A stretch of DNA of 64,000 nucleotides from Nitrosovibrio sp. Nv4 (GCF_900215485.1 NZ_OCMZ01000001.1:1116001-1180000); one strand, 5' to 3'; shown: positions 45,827-56,498, counted from the first letter of the stretch. Notes: generated by a model from the sequence alone, not told the origin. Made by a program: numbers and translations.

Positions 45827-47179
45827 TTATCTCCTTCTCCGCCTCCGCCATATTATCATCCCACTGGTCAGAAAAATCAGCGGCATAACGATGAGGAAGC
45901 ACCAGGCCATGATGGTGAGCGTTGACTCATCCAGGGACAGGCTGCTGTCGACTGTCGCACGGGGTTGAATGGCGATAAGGTCTTCATCGCCGGCGAGCCA
46001 ATTGACGAGATTAATGCCGAAATCCAGGTTCTTGCCATGGCCCAGATAGGTATTGGCAAGAAAATAGCCACTGCCAATGACAGCAATACGCTGCTCGCGC
46101 TCATGCAAGCTGCGGCTCAGCGCAGCGGCGATACTGACAGGCCCTGACACATCATACATGGTATCGAAGACAATGCCCGCATCCAGCTTTCCGGTTTCCA
46201 CCCACCCGGTTTGGGCGGCTTCCACCAGTGAGACGCTGCGCCATTCCTCGTTGTCATTGATAGTGATCTGACGGGCAAAAGGAAAGACAGTAATGTAATC
46301 GAAATTATTTGTGATGGGATGCTGCCCATAATTGGCGCCCACCGAGAAAGTGATAGGTGCCTTTAATTGCTGCGCTTGAGGATCGATGACGACGCCCGGT
46401 GTGAGGGTCAATTCCAGTTTCTCGGCCAACGGTTGCAGCCCGTGCAGCGGCTCCTGGTCCAATAGCCATAAAAGATTGCCACCGCTCTCGATGTACGCCA
46501 GCAGTTTCTCCACGACGCCTTCCGGGAGGTCCACTTGCGGCGAAGAAATAATCAGCACGCTCGTATCAGGCGGCACATCCGCGGCAATAGCAAAGTTAAG
46601 CGCTTGAATCCTGAAACCCTTGGCTGTCAATTGCTTGCCAAATTCGCCCAGGTCAGCGCTGGCAGCCCCATCGAGCTTGCGCTCGCCATGGCCGCTGAGA
46701 GCCATCACCAGTTTGTCGCCGGAACGGGCCAGCCGCATCAGCAGATTGATTAGCGCATGCTCATTAAAGCTGATGAGGTGTTCGCGCCTGCCATTCAATT
46801 CAACCACCATTTCTCCATTAGTCTGGACTCCCGCCTCTTGCGCGAGTTTTGGCTGTTCGGCGGGATCAACGAATGTGACGTCGAAATCGGGCTTGATACG
46901 CTGATAAGGTGACAGAAAGTCTCTGATTTTTTTGGGAATATTCCCAAGCTGCGCATCCTGACTGGCGTAGACAGTTGCCACGAGTGGGCCGTCAATCTTC
47001 TCCAGCACCTCTACGCTTTCCTGACTTAAACTATTACGTTCATTCTGGCTGACATCCCATTGGGTGCGTGTTTCCCATGCCAGATAACCTGGCAATCCAA
47101 CCAGAAATATCAGCATTATCACAAACACGCCGTTTCGCACCAGCCAGTGCAACCGCAGCTTGTCGTTAATCATGATCAC
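45827..47179 (-). CDS. GldG-type ABC transporter auxiliary protein
   Basis: 450 residues. A membrane helix at each end (about 15-33 and 425-445) encloses a large periplasmic domain with VLIISSPQVDLPEGVVEKLL and LLDQEPLHGL, the pattern of GldG/ABC-type uncharacterised transport proteins. It closes a three-gene minus-strand run, ATPase-permease-GldG, with 20 bases to the permease. Substrate unknown. These exporters are named from gliding bacteria but are common in non-gliders. Confidence 0.85.
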   Translation of the reverse strand: MIMINDKLRLHWLVRNGVFVIMLIFLVGLPGYLAWETRTQWDVSQNERNSLSQESVEVLEKIDGPLVATVYASQDAQLGNIPKKIRDFLSPYQRIKPDFDVTFVDPAEQPKLAQEAGVQTNGEMVVELNGRREHLISFNEHALINLLMRLARSGDKLVMALSGHGERKLDGAASADLGEFGKQLTAKGFRIQALNFAIAADVPPDTSVLIISSPQVDLPEGVVEKLLAYIESGGNLLWLLDQEPLHGLQPLAEKLELTLTPGVVIDPQAQQLKAPITFSVGANYGQHPITNNFDYITVFPFARQITINDNEEWRSVSLVEAAQTGWVETGKLDAGIVFDTMYDVSGPVSIAAALSRSLHEREQRIAVIGSGYFLANTYLGHGKNLDFGINLVNWLAGDEDLIAIQPRATVDSSLSLDESTLTIMAWCFLIVMPLIFLTSGMIIWRRRRRR

Positions 47180-47199
47180 TATCGGAGATGTGCAGAGAA

Positions 47200-47949
47200 T
47201 TAGCCACGCAATCGTTCGTTATCGAGCCTGCGAACGGATAACATCAGAAAGATCAGAGTAAAAAGTGCGAAGTATGCCAGGCCAAAAGTGTCTATCAACC
47301 CGCGATTGAAACTTTCATAATGGGCGAGTAGAGAAAAGTTGCGCGCTATGCCTATGCCATCCTCGTCCGCAGCTAAGGTATCCATCACCCATAGCCCGAG
47401 CAGCGCGCCCATCGCACCGGCACCGGCGGTTGCAGGCTGGGCGCTGAGACAGGAAATATAAAGTCCGAGTGAGACGAAACAGGCGGATACGAGGAACAGG
47501 CCAGCGATATTGCTCAGCAATAAACCAAAATCCAGCCGGCCCCCTGCCAGCAGAGAAAGTGATAATGCGGCAACCAGGGCAATCAGGGCGGACAAGAAAA
47601 TCAGCAGGCCAAGAAATTTTCCTATCACGATTTCGGCTATCGAAATCGGTGCGGAAATAAGGAAAGGCAGGGTGTGATTGCGGCGCTCCTCAGCGATGAG
47701 ACGCGCGGTTAAAAGGGGAGTCGTCATTAAAAATACGATCGCAGCCGTCGCGAATAACGGCGCAATAATCGTTTCAGTCACGCCGGGCGGGTTGGCAATC
47801 TTGATCAGTTGCGGCTGAATTTCCAGAAAGGTATCGAGATGCGCCAGGAAAACCCATGTCAACACCAGTTGCACCAGCGCAAGTATCAGCCAGGCCAGCG
47901 GTGAGCTGAACAATATTTTCAGTTCCTTCTGTGCAACGGCTAGGATCAT
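47200..47949 (-). CDS. ABC-2 type permease (GldF-like)
   Basis: About 249 residues with six membrane helices; ERRNHTLPFLISAPISIAEIVIGKF is the conserved coupling region (only part quoted by position, about 88-112). It pairs with the ATPase upstream and GldG-like protein downstream. I chose the ATG near 47949 (MILAVAQKELKIL); the frame is open to 48024, adding 25 residues without a good ribosome binding site. Confidence 0.86.
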   Translation of the reverse strand: MILAVAQKELKILFSSPLAWLILALVQLVLTWVFLAHLDTFLEIQPQLIKIANPPGVTETIIAPLFATAAIVFLMTTPLLTARLIAEERRNHTLPFLISAPISIAEIVIGKFLGLLIFLSALIALVAALSLSLLAGGRLDFGLLLSNIAGLFLVSACFVSLGLYISCLSAQPATAGAGAMGALLGLWVMDTLAADEDGIGIARNFSLLAHYESFNRGLIDTFGLAYFALFTLIFLMLSVRRLDNERLRG

Positions 47950-48073
47950 GATAATTAAACCTTGTTTCTCGCGGAGACCTGATAAATCCGATTTTGCCGG
48001 CTTGGTTGTCAACCCGGTTGTCACTCAGCCTTCAAACGAGTGAGCGCTGCACGAGAACTATAGGGAACCCGAC

Positions 48074-48817
48074 TTATACGGTTGCATGATTCATGGTGAG
48101 GCGTACGAATGACTCCTCCAGACTTGTTCCTTTTTGTTTCAGCCGGGCTATGGAATCGTCAAACACCGTTCGCCCCTCATGCATGATTTGGACCCGATCA
48201 CACACACTTTCTACCTCAGACAGGATGTGCGTCGAAAGAATGACGCTGCGCTCCGCGCCGAGTTCACGAATGAGGCTGCGCATTTCTCGCATCTGGTTGG
48301 GATCGAGCCCCGCTGTCGGTTCATCAAGCACGATGACATCAGGATCGTGAATGATTGCCTGGGCAATTCCTACCCGTTGCTGATAGCCTTTTGACAGAGA
48401 ACCAATCAATTGTTCGCCTGTATTGCTCAGTCCGCACCGTTGCGTGACCCCAGCTAATGCCGAATGAATGTTCCCGTTTTCCACCCGATGCAGTCTGGCG
48501 GCAAGCCGCAGGTATTCGTTTACCGTTAATTCCCGGTAGAGTGGCGGTATCTCGGGCAGGTACCCGACCCGGACTTTGGCGTCTCGTGGCTTGAGCAGCA
48601 AATCTATACCGCAGATCTCAACCCTGCCCGCGCTCGGGGCCAGGTTGCCGGTAAGCATGCGCATGACTGTTGTTTTGCCTGCCCCGTTGGGGCCGAGAAA
48701 TCCCAGCACTTCACCATGCCTCAGTTCCAGGTTGATGTCATGCACGGCGACCCGAGTACCGAAATAGCGGCACAGGCCGCGGGCCAGGATGGCTGGGGGG
48801 CCGATTTGTTCAACCAT
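48074..48817 (-). CDS. ABC transporter ATP-binding protein (GldA-like)
   Basis: 247 residues. Walker A GPNGAGKTT, signature LSKGYQQRVGIAQ, Walker B VIVLDEPTAGLDP and the switch His in STHILSEVE are all intact. First gene of the ABC run with the ABC-2 permease and GldG-like protein. Confidence 0.93.
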   Translation of the reverse strand: MVEQIGPPAILARGLCRYFGTRVAVHDINLELRHGEVLGFLGPNGAGKTTVMRMLTGNLAPSAGRVEICGIDLLLKPRDAKVRVGYLPEIPPLYRELTVNEYLRLAARLHRVENGNIHSALAGVTQRCGLSNTGEQLIGSLSKGYQQRVGIAQAIIHDPDVIVLDEPTAGLDPNQMREMRSLIRELGAERSVILSTHILSEVESVCDRVQIMHEGRTVFDDSIARLKQKGTSLEESFVRLTMNHATV

Positions 48818-49060
48818 TGGAACGCCTCGATAAACTCGAATTTGTCAAAACCGCTCCTTATATCCGGCTTCCACGTTTCTTAACGTGATAAGAGAACTCA
48901 TATGGAACTTTGACTTGCAGAACTGTCCCTATAAAGTGCTTGCAACGTCCTGGTTCGGTTTGTCCACTTGTGATAAGCGTAAAATATACCTAATATGCGG
49001 ACTGTACTGACGGATAACCCGCCATTTACAGCCTTTTTCGAACCTTGTCTGGATCTTCCC

Positions 49061-50779
49061 ATGAGTCTTAAAATTCCTGGCGCATTGCCGCTGCTTTTTC
49101 TTGCTGCCTGCTCGCAGATTCCTGCCAAATCCGATGTCAAAGCGGATAAGCCGGTAGAGAAGGCCAGAGCTGGACAGTCAAAATTACCCAGTCAGGACTT
49201 GACTGGCCCCATGCTGTTCGATTTCTTGCTGGGGGAAACGGCTCTGCAGCGTGGTGACACGGAAATTGCGATTCGTACTTATCTCAAGCTCGCGAAAACC
49301 ACTCGCGATCCGCGTGTTGCCCAGCGTGCCACGGAAATTGCGCTTCAAGCACGTCAGCCCGTGCCGGCACTTGAAGCGGCGCAAATCTGGGCTGAACTTG
49401 ATCCGAATTCGGTTGGCGCCCGCCAGACCCTGGCAGCGCTTCTGGTAAATTTCGACAGACTGGATGAAGCCCGGCCCCATCTCGAAAAACTGCTGGCCTC
49501 TGCGGGAGATAATATCGATGAGGCTTTTATGCAATTGAACAGCCTCCTAGTACGCAATACCAACAAAAATACGACGTTCGAACTGGTGAAGCAACTTGCC
49601 CAACCCTATCCAAAACTACCCGAGGCCCATTTTGCGGTATCCCAGGCAGCATGGTTTGCCGAACGTTTCGATATCGCACTGACAGAGATGAAACGGGCAT
49701 TGGCGCTTCGTCCGGAGTGGGAGATAGCGGCAATTTATCAAGGGCGGATACTGGCGCGGAACTCCAATGCCAGTGCGCTTGAATTTTTTGAAGACTATCT
49801 CGAGGATTATCCTAAAGCCAACGATACGCGAATTACCTATGCCCGGTTATTGCTGTCGGAAAAGAATTATAGCAAGGCACGCGAACAGTTCCAGCAATTG
49901 CTGGAGGAGAACCCCAACAATGCCGATGTCGCGGTGGCTGTGGGGTTGCTATCCATGGAATTGCAAGAATATGACCAGGCCGAGTCGAATTTCAAGAGAG
50001 CATTGGAGTTGGGCTACAGAGATCCAGGCATGGTCCGCTTTTATCTCGGCGGCATCAATGAAAAAACCCGGCAGATTGATACAGCGATGGACTGGTATCG
50101 CTCAGTGACGAGTGGTAGTCAATATATTCCGGCACAAATCAAATACGCCATCCTGCTGAGCAGAATAGGCAAAATGAACGAAGGCCTGCAGCACCTGCAC
50201 AGTCTGCCGGTCACGAATGATCAGCAAACTGCGCAGTTGATAATCGCCGAGGCGCAATTGCTGCGGGAAGCTGGGGGTTACCAGAAAGCATTTGAGCTGT
50301 TGAGCAGTGGTCTGAAAAAGCTTCCCGACTATCCTGAGCTGCTCTATGATCGAGCTTTGGCGGCAGAAAAAATCGGCAAATCCGACATCATGGAGCAGGA
50401 CTTGCGTAAGCTGATCCAGTTAAGGCCGGATCATGCTCACGCATACAATGCGCTGGGCTATGGTCTTGCGGAACACAGCAACCGCTTGCCGGAAGCGCTG
50501 GAGCTTATTGAAAAGGCCATCAAGCTTTCCCCGAACGATCCCTACATTATGGACAGTCTGGGGTGGGTGCATTACCGCATGGGCAATCTCAATCAAGGGC
50601 TCAGCTACCTGAAACAGGCCTTCGGGCTGACTCCGGATCCGGAAATCGCGGCTCACCTGGGTGAAGTCTTATGGGTGCAGGGGACAAAGGAAGAGGCGAC
50701 AGAAGTTTGGCAGTCAGCGCTCAAGAACCACCCCGATAACGAGGTGTTGCTCAGCACCATGAAGAAATTCATGAAGTAG
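49061..50779 (+). CDS. TPR-repeat lipoprotein
   Basis: About 572 residues. A short signal with lipobox (PLLFLAAC) followed by tandem tetratricopeptide repeats over most of the length, for example YDQAESNFKRALELGYRDPG and PEALELIEKAIKLSPNDPYI. It should act as a periplasmic scaffold. The start may be ATG at 48995, 22 residues earlier; neither has a strong ribosome binding site, but 49061 puts the lipobox at normal distance. It is followed directly by lolB, the usual betaproteobacterial order. Confidence 0.87.
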   Translation: MSLKIPGALPLLFLAACSQIPAKSDVKADKPVEKARAGQSKLPSQDLTGPMLFDFLLGETALQRGDTEIAIRTYLKLAKTTRDPRVAQRATEIALQARQPVPALEAAQIWAELDPNSVGARQTLAALLVNFDRLDEARPHLEKLLASAGDNIDEAFMQLNSLLVRNTNKNTTFELVKQLAQPYPKLPEAHFAVSQAAWFAERFDIALTEMKRALALRPEWEIAAIYQGRILARNSNASALEFFEDYLEDYPKANDTRITYARLLLSEKNYSKAREQFQQLLEENPNNADVAVAVGLLSMELQEYDQAESNFKRALELGYRDPGMVRFYLGGINEKTRQIDTAMDWYRSVTSGSQYIPAQIKYAILLSRIGKMNEGLQHLHSLPVTNDQQTAQLIIAEAQLLREAGGYQKAFELLSSGLKKLPDYPELLYDRALAAEKIGKSDIMEQDLRKLIQLRPDHAHAYNALGYGLAEHSNRLPEALELIEKAIKLSPNDPYIMDSLGWVHYRMGNLNQGLSYLKQAFGLTPDPEIAAHLGEVLWVQGTKEEATEVWQSALKNHPDNEVLLSTMKKFMK

Positions 50780-51495
50780 TGCAACACGTCGGAAACATCA
50801 TTTCTCATGTTGGTATAACGCCGCTTCATTCCGTGGTCAAGGTGTTCCCGCTGTTAAGAAATCGCTTTATTTTCCTCTGGTGGGGTCTCATTTTATGTGT
50901 GCCACCTTTTTTTTCAGGTTGTACAGCCCTTCCGCATAAAAATAATGTAGCTCGTACCCTCGTCACTGAGCCTGTTGCGGGAATGGCTGATGCAAGGGCG
51001 GCCGATTTTGGGCTTGTCGGCCGGGTCTCGGTGAAGGGTGGCAAAGAAAGTTTTTCCGGTGGAGTACAATGGCGTCATACAGAAAGAGGCGACGAAATTC
51101 TTCTGCTTTCACCATTGGGGCAGACTTTGGCCCAGATTCAGCGGCGGCCTGAAGGCGTGTATCTGACGACCGCGGAACAGGAGAGTTATTATGCTGCCGA
51201 CGTGGAAAGCCTGACCGACCAGGTGTTGGGTTGGCGGTTGCCTCTCATGGGTTTGCAATACTGGGTACAAAGCATGAACTCGCCCGCTACGGTATCCGCA
51301 ATAGACCTGGACATGGACGGGCGCGTAATGGCTATTCGTCAGGATGGATGGGAGATCGGCTATTTCGGTTATCCCCCGATTGTGCCGGTACAGACTACCC
51401 AAGCCCGGACTGCGTCCCCCCGGTTATTGATGCTTAAACGCGACGGCCTTCAGATAAAACTCGTGATAGATGATTGGGATGCTGGAACTCACTGA
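50779..51495 (+). CDS. lolB: Outer-membrane lipoprotein receptor LolB
   Basis: Up to 238 residues. It takes lipoproteins from LolA and inserts them in the outer membrane. Lipobox FFSGCT (C48 from this start) follows a hydrophobic helix; the body has GLVGRVSVKGGKESFSGG and the hydrophobic-cavity strands typical of LolB. GTG at 50779 overlaps the TPR stop; GTG at 50833 or 50842 would give a more normal signal length. Confidence 0.88.
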   Translation: MQHVGNIISHVGITPLHSVVKVFPLLRNRFIFLWWGLILCVPPFFSGCTALPHKNNVARTLVTEPVAGMADARAADFGLVGRVSVKGGKESFSGGVQWRHTERGDEILLLSPLGQTLAQIQRRPEGVYLTTAEQESYYAADVESLTDQVLGWRLPLMGLQYWVQSMNSPATVSAIDLDMDGRVMAIRQDGWEIGYFGYPPIVPVQTTQARTASPRLLMLKRDGLQIKLVIDDWDAGTH

Positions 51496-51511
51496 AGCCC
51501 ATGTAAATTCG

Positions 51512-52360
51512 ATGGCGAAACTCTCTTGCCCCGCGCCGGCAAAGCTTAACCTGTTCCTTCATGTGGTCGGACGCAGGGAGGATGGCTATCACCTATTGCA
51601 AACGGTTTTTCGATTGGTGGATTTTTCGGATCAACTTGATTTTGCGCTCCGGACAGATGGCGCGGTCAAGTTGCATACGCCAACTGCCGGGGTGCCTGAA
51701 GACAAGGACCTGTGCGTGCGTGCGGCCAGACTGCTGCAACAGGAAAGCGGCGTTTCGGCGGGTGTGGATATTTTTCTGGAAAAACGAATTCCAATGGGAG
51801 GCGGGCTGGGGGGCGGTAGTTCCGATGCCGCCACGACATTGCTGGCGCTCAATCGTTTATGGGGATTGGGCTGGCAAAGGAGCCGGCTTTTAAAGCTGGG
51901 GCTCAGACTGGGGGCGGATGTGCCCGTGTTCATTTTTGGCCAGAATGCCTTTGCTGAGGGCATTGGCGAAAAACTTTCGCCCATTGCCCTGTCTCCCGCG
52001 TGGTATCTGATCCTGACCCCATCCGTACACGTCTCAACTGCGCAGGTTTTTACCAGTAAGGAATTGACACGAAACACGATTCCGATCAAAATACCGCCCT
52101 TTTCCGTCGAGCGAGGACACAACGATCTTGAGCCGGTAGTTTGCCGGGCATATCCCGAAGTGGCACGCCACCTGGAGTGGCTCAAACGGCTCGGCAATTC
52201 ACGGATGACGGCAATGACGGGTTCCGGCGCCTGTGTGTTTGCGGAGTTCGCTACGGAGCATTCAGCAAAAGCAGCGCAGGCGCAGCTTCCATTCGACATG
52301 AATGGTTTTGTGGCACAGGGATTGGATCGTCATCCCATGCATGATTTTGCGGAACAGTAA
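51512..52360 (+). CDS. ispE: 4-diphosphocytidyl-2-C-methyl-D-erythritol kinase
   Basis: 282 residues, the usual length. A GHMP kinase of the MEP isoprenoid pathway. The ATP loop is PMGGGLGGGSSDAA; PAPAKLNLFLHVVGRREDGY is the N-terminal signature and MTGSGACVFAEF the C-terminal loop. ATG at 51512 matches family starts; the frame opens at 51470 inside lolB. tRNA-Gln begins one base after the stop codon. Confidence 0.95.
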   Translation: MAKLSCPAPAKLNLFLHVVGRREDGYHLLQTVFRLVDFSDQLDFALRTDGAVKLHTPTAGVPEDKDLCVRAARLLQQESGVSAGVDIFLEKRIPMGGGLGGGSSDAATTLLALNRLWGLGWQRSRLLKLGLRLGADVPVFIFGQNAFAEGIGEKLSPIALSPAWYLILTPSVHVSTAQVFTSKELTRNTIPIKIPPFSVERGHNDLEPVVCRAYPEVARHLEWLKRLGNSRMTAMTGSGACVFAEFATEHSAKAAQAQLPFDMNGFVAQGLDRHPMHDFAEQ

Positions 52361-52361
52361 T

Positions 52362-52436
52362 TGGGGAGTCGCCAAGTGGTAAGGCACCGGATTTTGATTC
52401 CGGCATTCGTAGGTTCGATCCCTACCTCCCCAGCCA
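52362..52436 (+). tRNA. tRNA-Gln (anticodon TTG)
   Basis: A full cloverleaf: acceptor TGGGGAG/CTCCCCA, anticodon stem CCGGA/TCCGG with loop TTTTGAT giving anticodon TTG, T arm with GGTTCGATCC, and encoded CCA at 52434-52436. It lies between ispE and prs, its common place in beta- and gammaproteobacteria, and must be cut from a transcript shared with them. Confidence 0.97.
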
Positions 52437-52443
52437 ATTTTCA

Positions 52444-52462
52444 GGTCTTGAGATTCAAGACC
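52444..52462. other. Short perfect hairpin after tRNA-Gln
   Basis: GGTCTTGA (52444-52451) pairs with TCAAGACC (52455-52462) across a three-base loop. No T-run follows, so it is probably not a strong terminator; it may mark the 3' processing point of the tRNA or sit in the prs leader. Confidence 0.45.
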
Positions 52463-52562
52463 GGCCAGACAGCCGGATGGTGGTTAAGCTCTTTGTATTT
52501 GCGTGCATTCGCTTGAATCCCCCGGCTCCCGATTCATATTTTCAAACTTACCGCTCCCAGTC

Positions 52563-53513
52563 ATGGCCTACGATAGCTTGATGGTTTTTACCGGTAACGC
52601 CAATCCCAAGCTGGCGCAGGATGTTGTGCGGCATCTGAATATCCGTATAGGACGCGCAACGGTCGGCCGCTTCAGCGACGGCGAGGTAATGGTTGAAATT
52701 CTTGAGAATGTCCGGGGCAAGGATGTATTTGTTTTGCAGTCCACCTGCATGCCCACCAACGATACGCTGGTCGAATTGCTGGTATTGGTCGATGCGTTGA
52801 AACGGGCGTCCGCCGGGCGGATTACGGCGGCGATGCCTTATTTTGGATACGCCCGTCAGGATAGAAGGCCACGTTCGGTACGGGTCCCGATCACTGCCAA
52901 AGTCGTGGCAAATATGCTGACGAGTGTAGGGATAGACCGGCTTTTGACGATGGATCTGCATTCAGACCAGATTCAGGGGTTTTTTGATATTCCGGTGGAT
53001 AACATTTACAGCATGCCGATTCTGTTGGGCGATCTATGGAAAAGCGATTATCAGAATCTGGTAGTGGTTTCTCCCGATGTAGGCGGGGTAGTGCGGGCCA
53101 GGCAGATGGCAAAGCGCCTTGAATGCGATCTGGCAATCATAGATAAACGGCGCCCCAAAGCGAATGTGGCGAAGGTAATGAACATAATCGGCGAGGTGGA
53201 GGGGCGCACCTGCGTAATTATGGATGACATGGTGGATACCGCCAATACCTTGTGTGAAGCTGCCCGGGCTTTGAAGGAGCAGGGGGCGGAGCGCGTGCTG
53301 GCATACTGCACCCACCCGGTATTGTCGGGCAAGGCGGTGGAGCGGATCGAGAATTCCGCCCTGGACAAGCTGGTGGTCACTGATACCATTCCGCTGCGAG
53401 AGGACGCGAGAGCCTGCGATCGCATTTACCAGTTGAGCGTGGCAAGCCTGCTCGCGGAAACAATGCTGAGGATCAGTAATGAAGACTCGGTGAGTTCCTT
53501 ATTCATGGAGTAA
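52563..53513 (+). CDS. prs: Ribose-phosphate pyrophosphokinase
   Basis: 316 residues, the normal length. It makes PRPP from ribose 5-phosphate and [18 protein letters not shown] is the N-terminus; the ATP flexible-loop FGYARQDRR and the PRPP-binding [13 protein letters not shown] are present. ATG at 52563 is chosen by homology; the frame opens at 52503. Follows tRNA-Gln. Confidence 0.97.
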   Translation: MAYDSLMVFTGNANPKLAQDVVRHLNIRIGRATVGRFSDGEVMVEILENVRGKDVFVLQSTCMPTNDTLVELLVLVDALKRASAGRITAAMPYFGYARQDRRPRSVRVPITAKVVANMLTSVGIDRLLTMDLHSDQIQGFFDIPVDNIYSMPILLGDLWKSDYQNLVVVSPDVGGVVRARQMAKRLECDLAIIDKRRPKANVAKVMNIIGEVEGRTCVIMDDMVDTANTLCEAARALKEQGAERVLAYCTHPVLSGKAVERIENSALDKLVVTDTIPLREDARACDRIYQLSVASLLAETMLRISNEDSVSSLFME

Positions 53514-53646
53514 GGTCTCTAAAAGATTCGTACATATGCAGAAAAAGAAGGAAAGAGACGTATTGCAATTGGATTCGAACACAGTTCACAAGCTTTTATT
53601 AATCGGGTCATCTGGTCGCGGATGATCCACATTTTGGAGAAAACAG

Positions 53647-54333
53647 ATGCAAATTGAAATCAGCGCCAAAAAGCGCACATTGCAGGGCAAGGGTGCGAGC
53701 CGCCGCCTGCGTGGTTCTGGCAGTGTGCCGGGAATCATCTATGGCGGAGAAAATCCGGCGCAAGCGATCCAGCTGGATCATAACAGTCTTTATCATCAGC
53801 TCAAGCAGGAAGCCTTCCATGCCTCCATCCTGTCCATGGAGGTAGAGGGGCAGAAAGAACGGGTCCTGTTGCGCGACATACAAATGCACCCGTTCAAACT
53901 TCAAGTGCTGCATATCGATTTTCAGCGCGTCGATCCGAATAAAAAAATCCATATGAAAGTGCCGTTGCACTTCATAAATGCGGAAATTTCTCCGGGAGTA
54001 AAACTTTCCAGCGGTATTGTCAGTCACGTGCTTACCGAACTGGACGTTTCCTGTCTGCCCAAAGATCTGCCGGAGTTCATTTCGGTGGATCTGGCTGATC
54101 TGGCTGCGGGAAATACCATCCACTTGAGCGACTTGCAGCTGCCCGAAGGCGTCGAAATTCCCTCACTTATCAAGGGCGATGATTTGCCGGTGGCAACCAT
54201 AGTGATTCCGCGGGCAGTGGCAGCCGAGGAAGCGGCAGCCGGGGTGGCGGCTGCGGATATTCCGACGACAGTACAGAAGAAAGAAGGCGTGGCAAAGGAA
54301 GGTGAGAAAAAGGACGCCGGGAAAAAGAAATAA
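53647..54333 (+). CDS. rplY: 50S ribosomal protein L25 (CTC form)
   Basis: 228 residues: an N-terminal L25 domain that binds 5S rRNA ([19 protein letters not shown]) and the C-terminal CTC beta domain, then a Lys/Glu/Ala-rich tail. The long form is standard in betaproteobacteria. GGAG precedes the ATG by a few bases. Between prs and pth, a widely conserved order. Confidence 0.96.
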   Translation: MQIEISAKKRTLQGKGASRRLRGSGSVPGIIYGGENPAQAIQLDHNSLYHQLKQEAFHASILSMEVEGQKERVLLRDIQMHPFKLQVLHIDFQRVDPNKKIHMKVPLHFINAEISPGVKLSSGIVSHVLTELDVSCLPKDLPEFISVDLADLAAGNTIHLSDLQLPEGVEIPSLIKGDDLPVATIVIPRAVAAEEAAAGVAAADIPTTVQKKEGVAKEGEKKDAGKKK

Positions 54334-54355
54334 TACCGGCAGGTTTTTCATGTGG

Positions 54356-54390
54356 GCCCGCTGGAGTCATATCGGTTCCGGTGGGCTTTT
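54356..54390 (+). terminator. Rho-independent terminator after rplY
   Basis: GCCCGCTGGA (54356-54365) pairs with TCCGGTGGGC (54377-54386) allowing two G-U pairs, followed by TTTTCCTTT. It ends the prs-rplY transcript before pth. Confidence 0.75.
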
Positions 54391-54430
54391 CCTTTACTGA
54401 GCAAGCGTATTCTTCTTTCTGTTACGTTCA

Positions 54431-55006
54431 ATGAAACTCATCGTCGGTCTTGGCAACCCGGGCAAGGAATACGCGGCTACTCGCCACAATGCCGGCGCCT
54501 GGTGGTTATTCCGCCTGGCGGATGAGCTGCGTATCACGCTGAAAGCGGAAGCACGGTTTCATGGTCTGTGCGCGCGCGCCGGCCAGGGCGATTCAGAGCT
54601 GTGGCTGCTCAATCCCCAGACTTACATGAATGCCAGCGGAAAAGCAGTTGCGGCTCTGTGCCGTTTTTATAAAATCCAGCCCGAACGGATTCTCGTGGTT
54701 CATGATGAACTGGATTTGCCACCGGGAGTCTCCAGACTGAAGCTGGACGGCGGACTCGGTGGACACAACGGTTTGAAGGACATCGCTGCCCACCTAGCCA
54801 CCCGGGAATTCTGGCGCCTGCGCATCGGCATCGGTCATCCCGGGGACAAAAATGCTGTGGTAAATTACGTATTGCAGCCTCCGCGCAAGGAAGAAGCGGC
54901 GTTGATAGACGAGGCCATTCACAGTAGCCTGAAAGTCTGGCCACTCATCGCGGAAGGCAACTGTCAGGCAGCGATGATGAAATTACATACAAAAAATAAA
55001 GAATGA
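54431..55006 (+). CDS. pth: Peptidyl-tRNA hydrolase
   Basis: 191 residues. It frees tRNA from stalled peptidyl-tRNA. [21 protein letters not shown] holds the catalytic His and Asn; [10 protein letters not shown] and HDELDLPPG complete the site. It starts about 40 bases after a terminator, so it likely has its own promoter shared with ychF. Confidence 0.97.
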   Translation: MKLIVGLGNPGKEYAATRHNAGAWWLFRLADELRITLKAEARFHGLCARAGQGDSELWLLNPQTYMNASGKAVAALCRFYKIQPERILVVHDELDLPPGVSRLKLDGGLGGHNGLKDIAAHLATREFWRLRIGIGHPGDKNAVVNYVLQPPRKEEAALIDEAIHSSLKVWPLIAEGNCQAAMMKLHTKNKE

Positions 55007-55101
55007 ACGATAAGCATTGAGAAAGAACAGCAGTTCATCTCATCTTCCACATTTCGGGCATTCATAGTCCTGGAATCTAATCTTTGTAGTTTAAAAAACT
55101 T

Positions 55102-56193
55102 ATGAGTCTGAAATGCGGTATCGTTGGTTTGCCCAATGTGGGGAAATCCACCCTGTTCAATGCGCTGACCAAAGCCGGTATAGCCGCTGAAAACTATCCA
55201 TTCTGCACCATCGAGCCTAACGTCGGCATCGTCGAAGTCCCGGATAAGCGTCTGGCTGCGCTCTCGGAGATTGTCAAGCCGCAAAAAGTACAGCCCGCTA
55301 TCGTCGAGTTCGTCGATATCGCCGGTCTTGTTGCGGGCGCATCAAAAGGCGAAGGATTGGGCAACAAGTTTCTTGCCACCATTCGCGAGACCGATGGCAT
55401 TGTCAATATGGTGCGCTGCTTCGTCAATGACAACGTCGTGCACGTTGCCGGGAATGTCGACCCGGTTTCGGACATCGAGACCATACAGACCGAATTGGCG
55501 CTTGCCGACCTCACGACCGTGGAAAAGGCGCTGCAACGCGAAACCAAGCTAGCCAGGTCTGGCGATAAGGAGGCGGTCAAGTTCGTGGCGCTACTGGAAG
55601 CAACGCTGGCACACCTCGACCAGGGTAAACCTGTGAGAAGCCTGGGACTGGATAGGGAACAACAGCAATTATTGAAGCCACTCTGCCTGCTGACCGCCAA
55701 GCCGGCCATTTATGTAGCCAACGTCGACGAAAAGGGCTTCACCGAAAATCCGCTACTGGCGCGTGTGGAAGAATATGCCGCGCGCGAAGGCGCGCCGGTA
55801 GTCGCGATCTGCGCCGCCCTGGAGTCGGAAATTGCAGAAATGCCGGATGAGGACAAGCAGATTTTTCTTGCCGACATGAATCTGGAAGAACCAGGACTGA
55901 ACCGTCTGGTTCGCGCCGCCTACCAGTTACTCGGGCTCCAGACTTATTTCACCGCTGGCGTGAAAGAGGTGCGTGCCTGGACCATATCAAAGGGTGACAC
56001 TGCTCCACAGGCAGCTGCGGTAATCCATACCGATTTCGAGAAAGGCTTCATTCGCGCGGAAGTCATCGCCTATGACGATTTCATCGCTTGCAAAGGTGAA
56101 CAGGGGGCGAAGGAAGCGGGAAAGATGCGGCTGGAAGGGAAGGAGTATGTGGTCAAGGATGGCGATGTGATGCATTTTCGTTTCAACGTCTAA
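55102..56193 (+). CDS. ychF: Redox-regulated ATPase YchF (OLA1 family)
   Basis: 363 residues. [15 protein letters not shown] is the P loop, [19 protein letters not shown] the switch region, and the C-terminal TGS domain has [20 protein letters not shown]. The NxxE in place of NKxD (VANVDEKG) matches preference for ATP over GTP. It binds ribosomes. Downstream of pth, as usual. Confidence 0.96.
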   Translation: MSLKCGIVGLPNVGKSTLFNALTKAGIAAENYPFCTIEPNVGIVEVPDKRLAALSEIVKPQKVQPAIVEFVDIAGLVAGASKGEGLGNKFLATIRETDGIVNMVRCFVNDNVVHVAGNVDPVSDIETIQTELALADLTTVEKALQRETKLARSGDKEAVKFVALLEATLAHLDQGKPVRSLGLDREQQQLLKPLCLLTAKPAIYVANVDEKGFTENPLLARVEEYAAREGAPVVAICAALESEIAEMPDEDKQIFLADMNLEEPGLNRLVRAAYQLLGLQTYFTAGVKEVRAWTISKGDTAPQAAAVIHTDFEKGFIRAEVIAYDDFIACKGEQGAKEAGKMRLEGKEYVVKDGDVMHFRFNV

Positions 56194-56498
56194 GCTAAAT
56201 CTGTTAGTCCCGCGCCTGGATCAGACAACCATCGGCAATCTGGAACGACACCCGAGTTTCGGGCGGCGCTTCCTGATTCGTTTACTGGAAGTCCTCAACC
56301 GTGTATCTAAAGTACGACAGCGCTGGTACAACATTTGGCTGATGAGATGGCTATAATGATTATTCATCTCACGATCTTTCTTGGATACCGTCGTATCGAC
56401 TCACCGACTAATTGCTTTTTCGCAGCCGAATACTCTCTATCCGCTGATGCAGAGACCGGCAGGCAACAGGATGACGAAACATAAAAAAGGAGCTATGA
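56194..56498. other. Leader of a small gene with inverted repeat around a -10 box
   Basis: A 305-base gap after ychF. A good TATAAT lies at 56352-56357 without a clear -35, and an inverted repeat TGAGATG (56343-56349) / CATCTCA (56365-56371) brackets it. A fragment near 56225-56290 reads like decayed coding sequence, but too short to assign. It probably holds the promoter of the 68-residue gene at 56499. Confidence 0.4.
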
